10,394 nucleotides of DNA, from the NCBI GenBank assembly GCA_016929205.1, contig JAFGJF010000231.1, positions 1-10,394 of the forward strand, written 5' to 3'. The notes under the pieces were generated by a model, which worked only from the letters and a program-made list of their open reading frames with translations, was not told where the DNA came from and made no database searches. Position numbers and translations under genes: made by a program. Source of the stretch: Anaerolineae bacterium (GTDB lineage: Bacteria > Chloroflexota > Anaerolineae > JAFGEY01). Shown one piece after another: positions 7,438 through 10,394 of the stretch (position 1 is the first letter of the stretch; each line of letters opens with the position of its first letter).

Positions 7438-7454
7438 CGCATGATCCGGGATCA
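7408..7454. terminator. Triple palindrome / 22-bp hairpin between convergent genes, likely bidirectional terminator
   Basis: Three 13-bp palindromes of form TGATC-NNN-GATCA stand at 7408-7420, 7425-7437 and 7442-7454, an exact 17-bp period; the first two are identical. The 4-nt spacers TGCG and CGCA are reverse complements, so the whole element folds into one 22-bp stem (7408-7429 with 7433-7454) with a 3-nt loop. The only non-Watson-Crick position is 7413/7449, a U-G wobble in the plus-strand RNA. The element starts with the ribF TGA stop and ends with the kinase TGA stop read from the other strand. There is no U-tract on either side, so it may act as a hairpin that blocks opposing transcripts, or as a protein site. 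Confidence 0.65.
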
Positions 7455-8795
7455 GTATTCGTACTCACTTCCGCCAATAAACTCGCGCATCAGCGAGGTC
7501 GATGGAATGGCCGCGTCGTTCGTTGCCTCTGTGACCGTGTTGAGCAATTCATAGACGCGGCGAGCCCGGCGATAAGCATCCTGGCGGTGTGGCCGGTCTC
7601 GATAATCCACGATCCACTGCTCAAAGTGCTTGAACAAACGCGGCTTCATGATCGCCAACTCGTACGGCATGGCACTGTTGACAATATAATCGGCCGAGTT
7701 GGCGTGGGGAATGATATGGCGCAGCTCGCTGCTGCGCACGTAATGCCAATGCTCCAACGTCTTGCGTGGATCGTATCCGCGGAACTGGGCGTCGCGCACC
7801 ATACGCCGCATCAGGCGTAAATCGGTCCAGCGGATGAAACGCCCATCATGACACTTGATTTGCAGCAATGTCTCAATATACAGCTTGAATTTGCGATCGT
7901 CTGAAACCGATTTGGTCATATCTGCATACATACCGTGCAGACTGTCGATCAAAATGATATCATTTGGGCCAATGCGCATCGGCGTCACGTCATTGGTGCG
8001 CTTGCCGGTTTTGAAATCGTAAAATGGAATACGGACCTCCTGGCCGGCAACGAGACGCGCCAGGTGATCGTTGATCATCTCGAGATCGAGGGCCTGCGGC
8101 GTCTCAAAATCATAGTCCCCATACTCATCCTTGGGGTGCAATTCCAGGTCGTGGAAATAGTTGTCTATGTTTAGCGCAACAAGATTGAGTCCCATTTGCT
8201 TGAGATGGTGCTCGATCTTGATCGTCGTCGTCGTTTTGCCCGAAGAAGACGGCCCGGCAATGATCACAATCTTGAGTTCATCGCAGCATTCCTGCATCAT
8301 TTGCACCGCGGCCTCGATATCCTGCTCGTACAGTTGCTCAGACTCCTGGACAATCTGGGCAAACTCGCCGCGCGCGATACGAGCATTCAATCGATCGACC
8401 GTGTACAGGTCGTGATCGACCGCCCAGGACAGCGTTTCCCACAGTTTCCGGTAGGGAATGTTGGATGAATCACGATTTTCATGTGCCGTTTTATGGCGCC
8501 GGCGCGCAGACCGCTCTTCGCGATACAAGATGTAGGCCTTGGCCGTGCGCGCATGGCCGTTTTCAATAAGCACCTTTTCCACAATGTCCTGGATATCTTC
8601 GACGGTCGGCATCGTCCCCGGTGGCATCGTTTGTTCCAGGATATCGACGACCTGATCGGCCAACCCTTCGGCGATCGTTCGATCCCGCCCTTGTACAGCC
8701 ACGGCGGCACGATAGATAGCGTTGGTAATGCGCTCTTTGTTGAATGGGGCCACCACGCCCGTGCGCTTGATCACGCTTTCAATCTTGTGCGACAC
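7452..8795 (-). CDS. ATP-cone / uridine-kinase-like P-loop kinase fusion
   Basis: From the chosen start the protein has 447 residues. Residues 4-95 resemble an ATP-cone, the nucleotide-sensing domain known from ribonucleotide reductases and NrdR (VIKRTGVVAPFNKERI, then TVEDIQDIVEKVLIENGHARTAKAYILYR). A linker leads to a P-loop kinase of the phosphoribulokinase/uridine kinase type, with GPSSSGKT at 181-188, NIDNYF at 209-214, YDFETPQALDLEMINDHL at 228-245, and FYDFKTGKR at 258-266. Related nucleoside kinases in Firmicutes carry a different N-terminal part, so the substrate (uridine/cytidine or another small molecule) is uncertain. The frame is open from ATG 8813, but AGGAGG (8807-8802) lies 6 nt before GTG 8795, which I take as the start. 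It sits 24 nt downstream of the MazG-like gene, likely in one operon, and converges on ribF. Confidence 0.85.
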   Translation of the reverse strand: MSHKIESVIKRTGVVAPFNKERITNAIYRAAVAVQGRDRTIAEGLADQVVDILEQTMPPGTMPTVEDIQDIVEKVLIENGHARTAKAYILYREERSARRRHKTAHENRDSSNIPYRKLWETLSWAVDHDLYTVDRLNARIARGEFAQIVQESEQLYEQDIEAAVQMMQECCDELKIVIIAGPSSSGKTTTTIKIEHHLKQMGLNLVALNIDNYFHDLELHPKDEYGDYDFETPQALDLEMINDHLARLVAGQEVRIPFYDFKTGKRTNDVTPMRIGPNDIILIDSLHGMYADMTKSVSDDRKFKLYIETLLQIKCHDGRFIRWTDLRLMRRMVRDAQFRGYDPRKTLEHWHYVRSSELRHIIPHANSADYIVNSAMPYELAIMKPRLFKHFEQWIVDYRDRPHRQDAYRRARRVYELLNTVTEATNDAAIPSTSLMREFIGGSEYEY

Positions 8796-8800
8796 AGCAT

Positions 8801-8807
8801 CCCTCCT
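8801..8807 (-). promoter_or_regulatory. Ribosome binding site deciding the kinase GTG start
   Basis: On the minus strand AGGAGGG occupies 8807-8801, followed by a 5-nt spacer and GTG at 8795-8793. The upstream in-frame ATG (8813) has only AAGGG with 2 nt spacing, so the strong site argues for GTG. Confidence 0.7.
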
Positions 8808-8819
8808 CTTCATATCCCT

Positions 8820-9140
8820 TTATTGGTTCAAAAATCGTCCGTCGTCGCGGGTGACGTATTTTGCCATCACCGCCTCGAAATTCGCCTGCAGATCGACACC
8901 GTGCAGATTGGCCAGGCAAATCATCGCGTAGAGCAAATCGCACAATTCCATCCCCAAATCCTGCTCAGGCTCTTGAGCCTTTTTGAGCTTTTCACCACCG
9001 AGATGGTTGATCAACCGGGCCACCTCTCCCGTTTCTTCGGCGATCTGGACCATGATCGCCAACGAAGACCAATATCCACCTTGCGTTTGCACCCACTCGT
9101 CCACCATTTTCTGAGCTCGACGCAGCGTCAAATCTGGCAC
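8820..9140 (-). CDS. MazG-like nucleotide pyrophosphohydrolase (YpjD type)
   Basis: This short all-alpha MazG-family protein probably hydrolyses a (d)NTP to the monophosphate and pyrophosphate. The metal-binding pattern is EETGE (35-39) followed by ELCD (65-68), the EExxE...ExxD signature. The string YWSSLAIMVQIAEETGEVARLINH, interrupted here only by my reading, and the C-terminal KYVTRDDGRF resemble B. subtilis YpjD. The frame is open from 9209, but GTG 9140 is chosen: GAGGAGG (9153-9147) lies 6 nt before it, and the result is 106 residues, the usual length. An ATG at 9146 abuts the Shine-Dalgarno and one at 9179 lies inside the promoter -10 box, so neither is credible. It is the first gene of a two-gene minus-strand operon with the ATP-cone kinase, suggesting a shared role in nucleotide pools. 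Confidence 0.85.
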   Translation of the reverse strand: MPDLTLRRAQKMVDEWVQTQGGYWSSLAIMVQIAEETGEVARLINHLGGEKLKKAQEPEQDLGMELCDLLYAMICLANLHGVDLQANFEAVMAKYVTRDDGRFLNQ

Positions 9141-9177
9141 CACCATCCTCCTCAACCCGTATGCGGGAATTGTGTCC

Positions 9178-9206
9178 ATTGTATCACGTTCTGATAGGAA
9201 TTTCAA
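9178..9206 (-). promoter_or_regulatory. Promoter of the MazG-kinase operon
   Basis: On the minus strand TTGAAA (9206-9201) and TACAAT (9183-9178) are separated by 17 bp, and TGA directly before the -10 forms an extended -10. Transcription should begin near 9171, giving a leader of about 30 nt before GTG 9140. Confidence 0.7.
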
Positions 9207-9225
9207 CACGACTTTTGTAACCGAC

Positions 9226-9255
9226 TTGCGTTTTTGCTCACAAATAGGTTATAAT
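9226..9255 (+). promoter_or_regulatory. Promoter of the secreted glycoside hydrolase gene
   Basis: A perfect -10 box TATAAT lies at 9250-9255, with a moderate -35 box TTGCGT at 9226-9231 and an 18-bp spacer. Transcription should start near 9262, about 43 nt before the TTG start. It is divergent from the MazG promoter, with only 19 bp between the two -35 boxes, so one regulator bound there could affect both. Confidence 0.7.
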
Positions 9256-9304
9256 CGCCCCACGATAACGGCTCAAGTTCGTGAATATTTCCGAGGAACG
9301 CATC

Positions 9305-10394
9305 TTGAAACGACAGACACTCGGCTTTTTGTCAGCCGTCCTGCTGCTCTTTTTGTTCAGTCCAGTCGATGGGCGCACTTCTCATGCGCAAAATCAACGC
9401 CTGGTGCTGGCCTTTTATTATGCCTGGTATGATGAAAACACGTGGTCCTACGACAAGGTTCCCGATATGCCCCTGACCCCCTATCGCTCCGCCGACCGGG
9501 AGACGATCGAACGGCACGTGCAAGAGGCACAAAATGCCGGGATCGATGGACTGGTGATGTCGTGGTACGGGCCGGGAGACAACCCAACCGAGCACAACTT
9601 GACCAGTTTGCTCGACGTAGCACAAGCAAAGGGATTTAGCGCCGCGGTCGATTTTGAAACCACATCACCTTTTATGACCAACATCGACGCCTTGACCAGT
9701 GGGCTCAAGCACCTGATCGACGTTCACGCACAACACCCGGCCTTTTTACGTTACAACGGCAAAGCCGTGATCTTTTTCTGGCAGCAGCAACGCTTGTCCG
9801 TCAAAAGCTGGGCCGCCATTCGCGCCCAGGTCGATCCCAATCACGAGACCATCTGGATTGCAGACAGTGACGATCCGGCGTGGCTGGACGTATTCGACGG
9901 GCTGCATTTGTACATGATTACCTGGCGCGTCAACACCAATCCAATGTACACAGCCACCAAGATGCGAAAACGGGTCGACGACTATAACGCCCGGCACAAC
10001 AGCCAGCGCATCTGGATCGCAACCGCGATGCCGGGCTACGACGACACCCACATCGCCGATCGGCCCGATCCATATCGTTATCCCCGCAGCCCGGAATACT
10101 ACCGGTCGACGTGGGAAGCGGCGATGGCCAGCACGCCGGAAATGGTGATGATTACGAGTTTTAACGAATGGCGCGAGGGCACCATGATCGAACCGAGCGT
10201 GACCTATGGCAGCACCTATCTCGATCTGAGCCGCGAGTTGGCCGCGCAGTTCAAGGGCCCTACCCAACCGGCAACGGCGCCGACCGCATCCCCAACGCCG
10301 ACACTTGTGCCCGCTGCGACGGAGACGCCCACCGCGAAGCCGACCGAGATGCTTACTCCGACGCCAACCCATACGCCGACGCCAACCGAGACGC
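9305..10394 (+). CDS. Secreted GH99-like glycoside hydrolase (endo-alpha-mannosidase type), 3' end outside window
   Basis: The frame runs from TTG 9305 to the window edge without a stop, 363 codons visible. GAGGAA (9293-9298) precedes the start at a good distance. The N-terminus is a signal peptide: KR, a hydrophobic stretch (about 6-19), then SHAQ, with likely cleavage near residue 28; no lipobox is seen. The mature part begins VLAFYYAWYDENTW, typical of GH99/GH71-like barrels, and contains SFNEWREGTMIEP, where E288 and E291 match the two catalytic glutamates of GH99 enzymes such as human MANEA. GH99 enzymes cut alpha-1,2-mannosidic bonds internally; the substrate here is unknown. From residue 318 a Thr/Pro/Ala-rich linker begins (PTPT units), of a kind common in exported Chloroflexota proteins. 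A further domain or anchor may follow beyond the window. Confidence 0.85.
   Translation, partial: MKRQTLGFLSAVLLLFLFSPVDGRTSHAQNQRLVLAFYYAWYDENTWSYDKVPDMPLTPYRSADRETIERHVQEAQNAGIDGLVMSWYGPGDNPTEHNLTSLLDVAQAKGFSAAVDFETTSPFMTNIDALTSGLKHLIDVHAQHPAFLRYNGKAVIFFWQQQRLSVKSWAAIRAQVDPNHETIWIADSDDPAWLDVFDGLHLYMITWRVNTNPMYTATKMRKRVDDYNARHNSQRIWIATAMPGYDDTHIADRPDPYRYPRSPEYYRSTWEAAMASTPEMVMITSFNEWREGTMIEPSVTYGSTYLDLSRELAAQFKGPTQPATAPTASPTPTLVPAATETPTAKPTEMLTPTPTHTPTPTET
10256..10394 (+). repeat. Thr-Pro linker-coding low-complexity repeat
   Basis: The DNA encodes TPT/TET-type units (protein residues 318-363 so far) in a degenerate, ACG/CCG-rich run that continues past the edge. The 12-mer CCGACGCCAACC recurs at 10358-10369 and 10376-10387, an 18-bp (six-codon) period. 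It is part of the glycoside hydrolase gene and is likely to vary in length between strains. Confidence 0.8.

Noticed and set aside
7405..7454. CRISPR array
   Set aside because: The three repeats are 13-bp palindromes with 4-nt spacers, far below CRISPR repeat and spacer lengths, and no cas genes are present.
8481..9194. 237-codon plus-strand frame opposite the kinase and MazG genes
   Set aside because: It is antisense to two well-supported genes, rich in His and Arg in the way shadow frames are, and ends among their promoter elements.
9746..10372. 208-codon minus-strand frame opposite the glycoside hydrolase
   Set aside because: It is the antisense shadow of a conserved catalytic domain and its repeat linker; no motif or start signal supports it.

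Overview
The window carries a bacterial transcription/translation gene cluster, followed by a small convergent pair of nucleotide-metabolism genes and the 5' part of a secreted glycoside hydrolase gene. Three things point to Chloroflexota, probably an Anaerolineae-like lineage: the NusA N-terminus and its long acidic-then-basic tail, the short IF2, and the Thr-Pro-rich linker on the secreted enzyme. This is inferred from remembered family features; no database search was run. TTG starts are common, and base composition is near 50-55% GC by eye.

Positions 1-331 hold no convincing long gene. They contain a near-consensus extended -10 promoter (95-123), a leader of about 200 nt, an intrinsic-terminator-like hairpin (239-269), and a possible 16-codon leader ORF (285-335) whose stop overlaps the nusA TTG start. 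The same-strand run nusA - rnpM(ylxR) - infB - rbfA - nrnA-like DHH phosphoesterase - truB - ribF fills 332-7410. Most junctions overlap or are only a few bases apart, as in a single operon. It supplies transcription elongation/termination control, RNase P modulation, translation initiation, 30S maturation, nanoRNA or pAp turnover, tRNA pseudouridine-55 and flavin cofactors. The only sizeable gap is 95 nt (2284-2378), where many relatives carry a small L7Ae-like gene (ylxQ). rimP is not seen upstream of nusA.

The 41 bases between the ribF and kinase stop codons belong to a 47-bp structure (7408-7454): three 13-bp palindromes of form TGATC-NNN-GATCA at an exact 17-bp period. Together they fold into one 22-bp hairpin, and the outer palindromes contain the two TGA stops. 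It probably serves as a bidirectional terminator, though a binding site is possible.

On the minus strand, a YpjD-type MazG pyrophosphohydrolase and a fusion of an ATP-cone domain to a uridine-kinase-like P-loop domain form a two-gene operon, read from its own promoter. Both genes probably start at GTG codons with strong Shine-Dalgarno sequences, inside longer open frames. Back to back with that promoter is a second one, reading right into a secreted GH99-like (endo-alpha-mannosidase-type) protein. Its Thr-Pro linker runs off the window edge.

I see no defence system, mobile element, CRISPR array or rRNA/tRNA gene. The unusual signals are regulatory: the nusA leader and the triple palindrome.
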